Counted from the first letter of the stretch, positions 1-5,547 are shown. The stretch: 6,946 nt of DNA from Bacilli bacterium (GCA_029004695.1 JAQVZB010000051.1:1-6946), one strand, 5' to 3'. Program-made: numbers and translations. The notes: generated by a model from the letters alone, not told the origin.

Positions 1-15
1 ATAATAAATTAATGA

Positions 16-44
16 TTGACATTTATATATAATATTATTATAAT
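16..44 (+). promoter_or_regulatory. Sigma-A promoter of the prepilin-like gene
   Basis: A perfect -35 box TTGACA (16-21) and a perfect -10 box TATAAT (39-44) are separated by exactly 17 bases. Transcription would begin near base 51, giving a leader of about 20 bases before the ATG at 72. This is the closest match to consensus in the window, which suggests strong constitutive expression of the pilin-like gene. No operator-like repeat is evident around it. Confidence 0.85.
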
Positions 45-71
45 TATACTAGAGAGTAGGTATAATATATT

Positions 72-527
72 ATGCTAAAATTAAATAATAGAGGTTTTAC
101 ATTGGTAGAGTTACTTGCGGTTATTGTTGTATTAGGGATAATAATGATAATATCGATACCTAACGTTATGAAAACTATGGAAAATGCTAGAATAGGTACA
201 TTTAAAATATATGCTCAAAAAGTATTAGCTAAAGCAGAAGAAGTATATCAGTCAGATGTTTTATTAGGAAATGTTGATGCAAGTGGTACTGCTTGTTATG
301 ATTTTACTGATTTAGGGTTAACAAGTTCTGGAAATTATCGTGGCAAAGTGACAGTTATTATTGATGTTGAAATGAATCCTTCTTATACATTATATTTAAG
401 TGATAATAGTTTTAGTGTATCAGGTATTGATTATGCTGCTGCCGGTAAAATTGGTGCAAATAAAGGTGGTCCTACTTTATCTGGTCCATGGACTGGTCAA
501 ACAAATACTGACAATTCTACATGTTAA
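72..527 (+). CDS. Type IV prepilin-like protein (class III signal peptide)
   Basis: The 151-residue product starts with a short basic leader, MLKLNNRG, followed directly by FTLVELL and a hydrophobic helix (about residues 9-29). This is the classic prepilin N-terminus: cleavage is expected between G8 and F9 by a prepilin peptidase, F9 would be methylated, and E13 is the conserved Glu5 of the mature pilin. The helix continues amphipathically to about residue 60. The globular part is small and rich in Gly, Ser and Thr, with two cysteines, C75 and C151; C151 is the last residue, and a disulfide between them would resemble the C-terminal loop of many pilins. The Shine-Dalgarno site is weak (AGTAGG, 55-60). 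The gene has its own promoter and terminator, so it is monocistronic and not beside any pilus assembly gene here. It could be a type IV pilin, a competence pseudopilin (ComGC-like) or a minor pilin; the sequence does not decide. Confidence 0.85.
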   Translation: MLKLNNRGFTLVELLAVIVVLGIIMIISIPNVMKTMENARIGTFKIYAQKVLAKAEEVYQSDVLLGNVDASGTACYDFTDLGLTSSGNYRGKVTVIIDVEMNPSYTLYLSDNSFSVSGIDYAAAGKIGANKGGPTLSGPWTGQTNTDNSTC

Positions 528-528
528 T

Positions 529-556
529 AAAATCAAAAATAATTTGATTTTTTTTT
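529..556 (+). terminator. Intrinsic terminator after the prepilin-like gene
   Basis: A perfect 9-base-pair stem, AAAATCAAA (529-537) with TTTGATTTT (543-551), encloses a 5-base loop and runs into a T-tract ending at 556. The hairpin begins two bases after the stop codon. It is AT-rich, but position and T-run are typical for this base composition. Confidence 0.75.
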
Positions 557-583
557 GGGATATTTTTTATATTATGTTATAAT
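555..583 (+). promoter_or_regulatory. Promoter of nfo, extended -10
   Basis: The -10 box TATAAT (578-583) is preceded by TG (575-576), giving an extended -10. A partial -35 box, TTGGGA (555-560, four of six matches), lies 17 bases upstream. The -35 shares its first two T's with the T-tract of the preceding terminator. Transcription would start near 590, leaving a leader of about 19 bases with an AAGGA Shine-Dalgarno site at 596-600. Confidence 0.75.
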
Positions 584-608
584 TATTTTAAAGATAAGGA
601 TTGATACT

Positions 609-1490
609 ATGTTAATAATCGGTTCACATGTAAGTTATGGTAAAAATCAGCTTCTAGGATGCGTTGAACAAGCTATTGAGTATGGTGCTAATACTTTTAT
701 GTTTTATACCGGAGCACCTCAGAATACAATTAGATCTCAAGTTAATGAAAATTTAACAATTGAAGCATATAAATTAATGAAAGAAAATAATATTTTAGCA
801 GATAAAATTATATGTCATGCTCCTTATATAATTAATCTTGCTAGTAATATTTTTCCTGAAAAATATGAATTTAGCATGAAATTTTTAAGAACAGAAATTA
901 ATCGATGTAATTTATTAAAAATAAAATATTTAATTATTCATCCCGGAAGTGCAGTCCAGCATGAAAAGAACATCGCCATTAATAATATTATTAATGCTCT
1001 TAATAAAATTTTAAAACCTGAAGATGAGATAACTCTTCTTCTTGAAGTAATGGCAGGAAAAGGTACGGAAATAGGTACTAATTTAAATGAATTAAACATA
1101 ATTTATAAAGGAATATTATTAAAAGATAAAATAGGATTTTGTTTAGATACATGTCATTTAAATGATTCGGGAATAGATATAGCTAAAATAGATAATTATT
1201 TAAATGAATTTGATGCTTTAATCGGACTTAATAAAATTAAATGCCTTCATATTAATGATAGTAAAAATGAAATAGGTTTAAAAAAAGACCGTCATGCTAA
1301 TATTGGATTTGGAACAATTGGTTTTGATAATTTAATTAAGGTTATTTACCATGATAAATTAAAAGATATACCTAAGATTCTAGAAACACCTTATGTAGGG
1401 GAAAAGCCAATTTATAAAAAAGAAATAGAAATGATTAAAAATAAAAAATTTAATCCTAACTTAATGGAAAATATAATTAATTTAAAATAA
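609..1490 (+). CDS. nfo: Endonuclease IV, AP endonuclease (deoxyribonuclease IV)
   Basis: This 293-residue protein is an apurinic/apyrimidinic endonuclease of the TIM-barrel EndoIV family (E. coli Nfo has 285 residues), which cuts 5' of abasic sites in base excision repair and can remove blocked 3' ends. All nine expected metal ligands of the tri-zinc centre can be placed: H70 (HAPY), H111 (HPG), E146 (LLEVMAGKG), D180 and H183 (CLDTCH), H214 (HINDSKN), D227 and H229 (DRHANIG) and E259 (LETP). The GAPQNT stretch near residue 35 is a family signature for the DNA-binding loop. The ATG at 609 is chosen over an upstream in-frame ATG at 555 because AAGGA (596-600) lies 8 bases before it, the protein then opens with the family's usual IGSHVS, and the promoter lies between the two. 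It appears to be a single-gene unit, or is read through into the LiaF-like gene 42 bases downstream. Cytoplasmic. Confidence 0.97.
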   Translation: MLIIGSHVSYGKNQLLGCVEQAIEYGANTFMFYTGAPQNTIRSQVNENLTIEAYKLMKENNILADKIICHAPYIINLASNIFPEKYEFSMKFLRTEINRCNLLKIKYLIIHPGSAVQHEKNIAINNIINALNKILKPEDEITLLLEVMAGKGTEIGTNLNELNIIYKGILLKDKIGFCLDTCHLNDSGIDIAKIDNYLNEFDALIGLNKIKCLHINDSKNEIGLKKDRHANIGFGTIGFDNLIKVIYHDKLKDIPKILETPYVGEKPIYKKEIEMIKNKKFNPNLMENIINLK

Positions 1491-1532
1491 ATATTAAAAG
1501 TATGCTTTTTTTATAAAAGGAGAAGATAAATA

Positions 1533-2189
1533 ATGAAACAAAAAAAATCAATAATATGGGGAATTATTCTAGTAATAATTGGCGTAATATATTTATTAAA
1601 TAATTTAGATATATGGAAAATAAATATATTCTTTGATGGATGGTGGACATTATTTATAATAATCCCATCATTAATATCTTTAAGTAATAAAAATAATATT
1701 GTTTCATCAATATTAGGTATTATCATTGGAACATTATTACTTCTTGCATGTAGAGATTATATCGCTTGGGCTATGGTAGGTAAAATATTTTTACCATTAA
1801 TAATTATTATATTAGGTATATCTTTAATTTTTAAATCTAAAATAATTTTTCGAAAAAAAGATAATAAGAATGATCCAGAATATTTTGGTATTTTTGCCGG
1901 TTGTGAAGAAAAAATTACCGATACTTTTAAAGGTGGTTCTTGTATAGCTATCTTTGGTGGTGTTGGGCTAGATTTAAGTGAAGCTAAAATAACTGATGAT
2001 CTAACGATTGATTGTATAGCTATCTTTGGTGGTGTTGATATTAAATTACCCAAAAATGTTATTTTAAAATCAGAAGGTATTTCAATTTTTGGTGGGGCAA
2101 CAAATAAATATATACCTGGTGAAAAATCCAAATCACCTACGGTTTATATAAATCATGTAAGTATCTTTGGAGGAACCGAAATTAAGTAA
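1533..2189 (+). CDS. LiaF-like membrane protein with IFGG beta-helix domain
   Basis: The N-terminal half of this 218-residue protein has four hydrophobic segments (about residues 7-22, 37-51, 58-72 and 84-101), as in the DUF5668/LiaI-LiaF-like membrane module. A basic linker (101-113) follows. The C-terminal half is built of short repeats ending in IFGG or IFAG at residues 120-123, 140-143, 164-167, 185-188 and 211-214, spaced about 20-26 residues apart. This is the pattern of the LiaF C-terminal domain (cell-wall-active antibiotics response family), a small right-handed beta-helix. In B. subtilis LiaF restrains the LiaRS two-component system that senses lipid II-targeting antibiotics. No liaR or liaS lies in the window, so the partner here is unknown. 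AAGGAG (1517-1522) sits 10 bases before the ATG. No separate promoter is convincing, so it may be cotranscribed with nfo. The family assignment is firm; a role in envelope stress is inference. Confidence 0.8.
   Translation: MKQKKSIIWGIILVIIGVIYLLNNLDIWKINIFFDGWWTLFIIIPSLISLSNKNNIVSSILGIIIGTLLLLACRDYIAWAMVGKIFLPLIIIILGISLIFKSKIIFRKKDNKNDPEYFGIFAGCEEKITDTFKGGSCIAIFGGVGLDLSEAKITDDLTIDCIAIFGGVDIKLPKNVILKSEGISIFGGATNKYIPGEKSKSPTVYINHVSIFGGTEIK
1940..2037 (+). repeat. Two copies of a 26-bp perfect direct repeat inside the LiaF-like gene
   Basis: Bases 1940-1965 and 2012-2037 are identical, 72 bases apart, and in the same reading frame. Each encodes CIAIFGGV (from residues 137 and 161). The period of 24 codons equals one turn of the predicted beta-helix. 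The other IFGG turns are more diverged at DNA level, so this pair may be a recent internal duplication or may be kept alike by recombination. Confidence 0.9.
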
Positions 2190-2193
2190 ATAA

Positions 2194-2225
2194 AAATATT
2201 CAAGTTATAAAAAACTTGAATATTT
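2194..2225. terminator. Bidirectional terminator between convergent genes
   Basis: A perfect 13-base-pair stem, AAATATTCAAGTT (2194-2206) with AACTTGAATATTT (2213-2225), has a 6-base loop. On the minus strand the stem runs into TTTTT, with a further T-rich stretch after it. On the plus strand the 3' arm ends in TTT, followed by GTTTA. It sits 4 bases after the stop of the LiaF-like gene and contains the stop codon of the minus-strand gene, so it should serve both. Confidence 0.8.
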
Positions 2226-2453
2226 GTTTATTAATATCTTTATTTTATTAAAACTATCTTCCGAAAAGTTAGAGCGATATTTATTAAAATTAAAATTATT
2301 TTTATTATTTAATACTTCCTTATAATTATTTTTAATAAAATTATAAGTAAAGTCAAGTTCATTAGAAGTTAAATTAATATTATTTTTAATTGCAAAAGTA
2401 TTTACATCATGTTTAGTTAATTTATTAATATATCCTTCAATCATATTTATCAT
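2205..2453 (-). CDS. Small protein resembling DUF2624 (YqfT family)
   Basis: The 82-residue product is predicted cytoplasmic and mostly helical, rich in Asn, Lys and Ile. The arrangement INKLT, then a helix, then NNINLTSNE, a second helix, and a C-terminal helix ending KILINKYSSFL resembles DUF2624 proteins such as B. subtilis YqfT, recalled from memory and not aligned by computation. YqfT is encoded directly downstream of endonuclease IV (yqfS) in Bacillus, so the nearby nfo supports the match; here the gene is inverted and separated by the LiaF-like gene. The function of the family is unknown. The ATG at 2453-2451 is preferred over an upstream GTG (2462-2460) because AGGTGAT (2464-2458), a near-perfect anti-16S match, lies 4 bases before the ATG and overlaps the GTG. 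A start at the next ATG (2444) is possible but has poorer spacing. Confidence 0.6.
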   Translation of the reverse strand: MINMIEGYINKLTKHDVNTFAIKNNINLTSNELDFTYNFIKNNYKEVLNNKNNFNFNKYRSNFSEDSFNKIKILINKYSSFL

Positions 2454-2457
2454 TTCT

Positions 2458-2476
2458 ATCACCTATTTTTATTATA
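2458..2476 (-). promoter_or_regulatory. Minus-strand -10 box and start-deciding ribosome binding site
   Basis: On the minus strand TATAAT occurs at 2476-2471, with no good -35 box 16-19 bases upstream. Transcription would start near 2464, right at the Shine-Dalgarno sequence AGGTGAT (2464-2458), giving a very short leader before the ATG at 2453. The site fixes the start of the DUF2624-like gene. Confidence 0.45.
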
Positions 2477-2499
2477 TGTAAGAAAATAAAAAAATTACT

Positions 2500-2505
2500 T
2501 ATACT
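2500..2505 (+). promoter_or_regulatory. -10 box of the PBP gene (leaderless transcript)
   Basis: TATACT (five of six matches) ends 6 bases before the ATG at 2512, so the expected transcription start falls on or next to the start codon. No Shine-Dalgarno sequence lies between 2481 and 2511. The -35 region (around 2475-2482) is poor. The divergent -10 box of the minus-strand gene is 23 bases away. Confidence 0.45.
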
Positions 2506-2511
2506 AAAAAT

Positions 2512-4452
2512 ATGAAAAGATTTTTAATAATATTATTTATTTTAATTAATTGTATTATTATCGGAAGACTTACTTTTTTATGTTTATATAAAAAAGATTT
2601 TTATAATAAAATTTTAATCGAAAATAATAATAGAATTATTGAAGGAATGACAGCTCCTAGAGGGCGTATTTTAGATATTAATGGTAATATTTTAGTCGAT
2701 AATATCGGGGTAAAATCTATTATTTATAACAAATTAAATATTAATACTTCTGATGAATTAAAAATCGCTGATCTTTTAGCAGAAAATATTGATATAGATG
2801 TTAATATTGAGCCTTTTTATTTGAAATATTATTTTTATTTAAATAATAAAGATCTTATAGACGATATGCTTGATAAAAATATATTCAAATTGTATAATGA
2901 AAGAAAAATATCTAGTAAAGAATTACTTGATAATAAATTAGATTTAATAAATGATGAAATGTTAAAAAAAGTAAATAAAAAAAGTGCTTATTTTTATTAT
3001 CTAATGAATAATGGCTATGCTTATGAAGATAAAATAATTAAAACCAATATTACTAATGAAGAATATATATTAGTAAATAAACTTAATTTAAAAGGCATTA
3101 GAACTGATATTACATGGGAAAGAAATTATTTATATAATTCACTACTTAGAGATATCTTTGGAAGTATTTCTTCTTATAAACAAGGTATTCCTTCAGAATA
3201 TAAAGATGAATATTTAAATAAAAATTATAAACTTAACGATCGAGTCGGAATATCAAATTTAGAATATATATATGATGAATATTTAAGAGGAGAAAAAGCT
3301 AGATATAAAGTAGAAAATAATAAATTAAAATTAGTATCTGATTACAAAAGAGGTAAAGATATTGTTTTATCTATTGATATAAATTTGCAGCAAGAAATAG
3401 AAAAAATTTTAGAGCCAGAAATGACAAAGGCTAAAAAAAATGCTAATTCAAAATATTTTAATCAAAGTTATATAATTGTTACTAATCCTCAAGATGGAAG
3501 TATAATTTCTTTAATTGGTAAAAAGATTAATGAAGATAATACTTTTACTGATTATTCTTATTATAATGTTATAAATTCATATAATATGGGAAGTTCTGTA
3601 AAAGGAGCAACAATAAGTGTTGGTTATAAAAACAATTTAATTGAAGAAAAGAAAAAAATTCTCGATTCATGTATTAAGTTATATAATAATAAACCAAAAT
3701 GCTCATGGCGAAGTTTGGGTTATATCGATGATATAAGGGCTTTAAAAATGTCAAGTAATTATTATCAATATTTAATTGCAATTAAACTTACTGGTAATCA
3801 ATATAAACCAAATATAAAGATAAATGCTAATAAAGATCATTTTGATGAATATCGTGCAGTATTAAAAGATTATGGGTTAGGTAACATGACGGGAATTGAT
3901 TTATTAAAAGAATCATCAGGAATTAAAAGTAGCATTATTACTGATGATTTACTTCTTAATATGGCGGTAGGGCATTATGATACTTATACTCCAATATCAT
4001 TAGCTCAATATATAAATACTATAGCAACGGGTAAGCGAACGCAGTTATCGTTACTTAAAAGTGTTCTAAATCATAATGGAAGTATATATTATGACAAAAC
4101 TAATAAAATATATAATAATGCTCCAATTGAAGAAAAGTATTTAAATCGCATTAGAGAAGGATTTAGATTAGTTAATTATAATGGAACGGCTTATAGTTAT
4201 ACAAATCATAAATTTTCTTCGGCTGGTAAAACCGGAACTAGTGATTCATACTTAGATACCGATTTAGATGGTAATATTGATACCTTTACAATAAATACTT
4301 CTTATGTTATGTATTTTCCTTTTGAAAAACCCGAAATATCAATCGCAATGGTAAGCCCAAATATAAGTTATAAAAATAAAGTTAGTAATTATCGCTATCC
4401 AATAAACTCTAAAGTTATGAGAAAAATAACTGATCTTTTTAAATTAGATTGA
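2512..4452 (+). CDS. Class B penicillin-binding protein (peptidoglycan transpeptidase)
   Basis: This 646-residue monofunctional transpeptidase cross-links peptidoglycan stem peptides outside the membrane. One N-terminal membrane anchor (about residues 4-26) is followed by the PBP dimerisation domain, marked by APRGRILDINGNILVDN (48-64). The transpeptidase domain (about 315-640) holds all three active-site motifs: S361-S-V-K364 with the catalytic serine at 361, S414-S-N416, and K573-T-G-T. The usual PGST-F-K context is MGSSVK here. Cysteines C387 and C397 may form a disulfide. Just after KTGT lies an acidic D-x-D-x-D-G-x-x-D loop (582-590) resembling a calcium-binding site. No PASTA repeats are present. 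Length and order fit FtsI/PBP2-type enzymes of septation or elongation; which one cannot be told, as no fts, rod or mra genes are adjacent. The ATG has no ribosome binding site, yet it starts exactly before the anchor helix, so a later start is unlikely. Confidence 0.93.
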   Translation: MKRFLIILFILINCIIIGRLTFLCLYKKDFYNKILIENNNRIIEGMTAPRGRILDINGNILVDNIGVKSIIYNKLNINTSDELKIADLLAENIDIDVNIEPFYLKYYFYLNNKDLIDDMLDKNIFKLYNERKISSKELLDNKLDLINDEMLKKVNKKSAYFYYLMNNGYAYEDKIIKTNITNEEYILVNKLNLKGIRTDITWERNYLYNSLLRDIFGSISSYKQGIPSEYKDEYLNKNYKLNDRVGISNLEYIYDEYLRGEKARYKVENNKLKLVSDYKRGKDIVLSIDINLQQEIEKILEPEMTKAKKNANSKYFNQSYIIVTNPQDGSIISLIGKKINEDNTFTDYSYYNVINSYNMGSSVKGATISVGYKNNLIEEKKKILDSCIKLYNNKPKCSWRSLGYIDDIRALKMSSNYYQYLIAIKLTGNQYKPNIKINANKDHFDEYRAVLKDYGLGNMTGIDLLKESSGIKSSIITDDLLLNMAVGHYDTYTPISLAQYINTIATGKRTQLSLLKSVLNHNGSIYYDKTNKIYNNAPIEEKYLNRIREGFRLVNYNGTAYSYTNHKFSSAGKTGTSDSYLDTDLDGNIDTFTINTSYVMYFPFEKPEISIAMVSPNISYKNKVSNYRYPINSKVMRKITDLFKLD

Positions 4453-4477
4453 TTTAAATGATTAATTTTAGTATATT
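4449..4477 (+). promoter_or_regulatory. Promoter of the small Cys-rich membrane protein gene
   Basis: TTGATT (4449-4454, four of six matches) and TATATT (4472-4477, five of six) are separated by 17 bases. The -35 box overlaps the TGA stop of the PBP gene (4450-4452). Transcription would start near 4484, at the GGTGAT ribosome binding site (4484-4489). Confidence 0.5.
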
Positions 4478-4494
4478 TAAGATGGTGATAAAAT

Positions 4495-4689
4495 ATGAGA
4501 AGTAATACAATGTTAAGTATGTTTATTATCTTATTAATATTATTTGGAACAATGACACTTTATAAATTAGATAGTTACCCAGAAGGTAATTGTTGTAAAG
4601 ATATTTCTAATCCAGATAGTAAAGTATGTCAAGATTGTGATAAATATAATATTGTTGAGAAAATTATATATGTCTGGAAATTTTCTTGA
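4495..4689 (+). CDS. Small membrane-anchored protein with four cysteines
   Basis: I do not recognise a family. The 64-residue product has one hydrophobic helix (about residues 7-22) and a short hydrophilic tail of about 40 residues with C33-C34 and a C45-x-x-C48 pair, then the hydrophobic/aromatic end IIYVWKF. With arginine only at the N-terminus, the tail is predicted to lie outside the cell, where the cysteines could form disulfides, bind metal or take part in thiol exchange; this is inference. GGTGAT (4484-4489) lies 5 bases before the ATG, and a plausible promoter lies upstream, which together support a real gene. It follows the PBP gene on the same strand by 42 bases, and no terminator separates it from rpmG. 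Confidence 0.6.
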   Translation: MRSNTMLSMFIILLILFGTMTLYKLDSYPEGNCCKDISNPDSKVCQDCDKYNIVEKIIYVWKFS

Positions 4690-4715
4690 TTGTTTATAAA
4701 TTAATATGTTATAAT
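4686..4715 (+). promoter_or_regulatory. Promoter of rpmG-efp, extended -10
   Basis: TATAAT (4710-4715) is preceded by TG (4707-4708), with a TTGATT -35 box (4686-4691) 18 bases upstream. The -35 overlaps the stop codon of the preceding small gene. Transcription would start near 4722, followed by the strong ribosome binding site AAGGAGG (4729-4735), 8 bases before the rpmG start. Confidence 0.75.
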
Positions 4716-4743
4716 ACATTTGCTTATGAAGGAGGAATATTAA

Positions 4744-4911
4744 ATGGCTAAAAAGAATGAAAATCGCATTGACATTGAGTTGAAATGTACTAAATGTGGT
4801 TTTATAATAAGACCAACTGAAAAGAATAAAGCAAATAATCCAGATAAAATGGAAATTAAGAAGTTTTGTAAAACTTGTAATAAAAAACAAGTATTTAAAG
4901 AAAAAAAATAG
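4744..4911 (+). CDS. rpmG: Large ribosomal subunit protein bL33, zinc-binding form
   Basis: A 55-residue basic protein of the 50S ribosomal subunit. Two CxxC pairs, C15-x-x-C18 (CTKC) and C42-x-x-C45 (CKTC), mark the zinc-ribbon (C+) form. The stretch NNPDKMEIKKFC is the typical L33 core, where most homologues read NPDRLELKKYCP. Usual length is 49-55 residues. AAGGAGG lies 8 bases before the ATG. The TAG stop overlaps the AGGTGAT ribosome binding site of efp, so the two genes are cotranscribed and probably translationally coupled. Bacteria with a C+ form often also encode a zinc-free paralogue elsewhere, used under zinc limitation; none is visible here. Confidence 0.95.
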   Translation: MAKKNENRIDIELKCTKCGFIIRPTEKNKANNPDKMEIKKFCKTCNKKQVFKEKK

Positions 4912-4921
4912 GTGATTCAAG

Positions 4922-5482
4922 ATGAATATTAATATTAATGATATTAAAAATGGCATGACGGTTATAATTAATGGCTCATTATGTCAAATATTAGAATTTC
5001 AACATGTTAAACCTGGTAAAGGTCCGGCTTTTGTAAGAATAAAATACAAAAATTTAAAAACTGGATCAACACTTGAAGAAACCTTTAATACTAATATTAA
5101 GATTGAAAAAGCCCATGTCGAAAGATTAGATATGAGTTATTTATATAAACAAGGGGATACTTATGTTTTTATAAATAATAATGATTATTCACAATTAGAA
5201 ATAAATAGCTCAATTCTAGATGATAAAATTAAATATTTAAAAGAAAATTTAAATATCGAAATTGTAATGCATAATGGGGAAATTATTGATATTATTCTTC
5301 CTGAAAAAGTTGAATATGAAATAATTGAAACTCTTGATGCTACAAAAGGCAATACTACTAATAATGCTAATAAAGATGCAACTATTGAAACTGGTTATGT
5401 AGTAAAAGTACCTCTATTTATAGCTAATGGTGAAAAAATTATTATTTCAACTAAAGACGGAAAATATTCAAGTAGAGCTTAA
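4922..5482 (+). CDS. efp: Elongation factor P
   Basis: This 186-residue protein is full length for EF-P, which binds between the ribosomal P and E sites and rescues ribosomes stalled on consecutive prolines. It shows the N-terminal KOW-like domain (about 1-63) with the conserved loop HVKPGKGPAFVR; K33 at its tip is the position that is post-translationally modified in many bacteria. An OB domain (about 67-126) and the C-terminal OB domain (about 129-184) follow, ending in the family's YSSRA (usually YVSRA). AGGTGAT (4910-4916) lies 5 bases before the ATG and overlaps the rpmG stop. No EpmA/EpmB or other modifying enzyme is in the window. An intrinsic terminator begins within the last two sense codons, closing the operon. 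Confidence 0.97.
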   Translation: MNININDIKNGMTVIINGSLCQILEFQHVKPGKGPAFVRIKYKNLKTGSTLEETFNTNIKIEKAHVERLDMSYLYKQGDTYVFINNNDYSQLEINSSILDDKIKYLKENLNIEIVMHNGEIIDIILPEKVEYEIIETLDATKGNTTNNANKDATIETGYVVKVPLFIANGEKIIISTKDGKYSSRA

Positions 5483-5496
5483 AGAGCTCTTTTTTT
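5474..5496 (+). terminator. Intrinsic terminator of rpmG-efp overlapping the efp stop
   Basis: AGAGCT (5474-5479) pairs with AGCTCT (5485-5490) around the loop TAAAG, and a T-run follows (5490-5496). The 5' arm is formed by the last two codons of efp, Arg-Ala, and the stop codon lies in the loop. Confidence 0.8.
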
Positions 5497-5509
5497 ATTT
5501 AATCATCTA

Positions 5510-5518
5510 TGTTATACT
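5510..5518 (+). promoter_or_regulatory. Extended -10 promoter of the TadE/CpaE-like operon
   Basis: TG (5510-5511), one base, then TATACT (5513-5518, five of six matches) forms an extended -10. The -35 position falls in the T-run of the efp terminator and is poor, as is usual for extended -10 promoters. Transcription would start near 5525. Confidence 0.6.
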
Positions 5519-5530
5519 AATTAATATAGT

Positions 5531-5547
5531 AGGAAGTGTTTCGATTG
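5531..5547 (+). promoter_or_regulatory. Ribosome binding site that sets a TTG start
   Basis: AGGAAG (5531-5536) lies 8 bases before TTG (5545-5547). The alternative in-frame GTG (5536-5538) overlaps this site and could not use it. TTG is therefore the likelier start of the TadE-like gene. Confidence 0.6.

Noticed and set aside
555..608. An in-frame ATG at 555 would lengthen endonuclease IV by 18 residues.
   Set aside because: It lies in the terminator T-run and overlaps the promoter; the ATG at 609 has AAGGA 8 bases upstream and gives the normal family N-terminus.
1472..1477. TATAAT inside the end of nfo as a promoter for the LiaF-like gene.
   Set aside because: No acceptable -35 box is present (TTTAAT at best), and such hexamers are common by chance in this AT-rich DNA.
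1496..1512. AAAAG-TATG-CTTTT hairpin followed by T's, a possible terminator after nfo.
   Set aside because: The stem has only five pairs, four of them A-T, so it is too weak to claim; read-through into the LiaF-like gene remains possible.
1757..2131. Minus-strand open frame of 124 codons across the LiaF-like gene.
   Set aside because: It is a shadow of the repeated IFGG coding sequence; its repeated PPKIAIQ is simply the reverse reading of the repeat, and no start signal supports it.
2454..2462. GTG start for the minus-strand small gene, adding three residues.
   Set aside because: The GTG is part of the AGGTGAT ribosome binding site that serves the ATG at 2453.
4567..4956. Minus-strand open frame of 129 codons over rpmG and the small Cys-rich gene.
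   Set aside because: It lies opposite the well-supported rpmG gene and promoter, has low-complexity hydrophobic sequence and no ribosome binding site.
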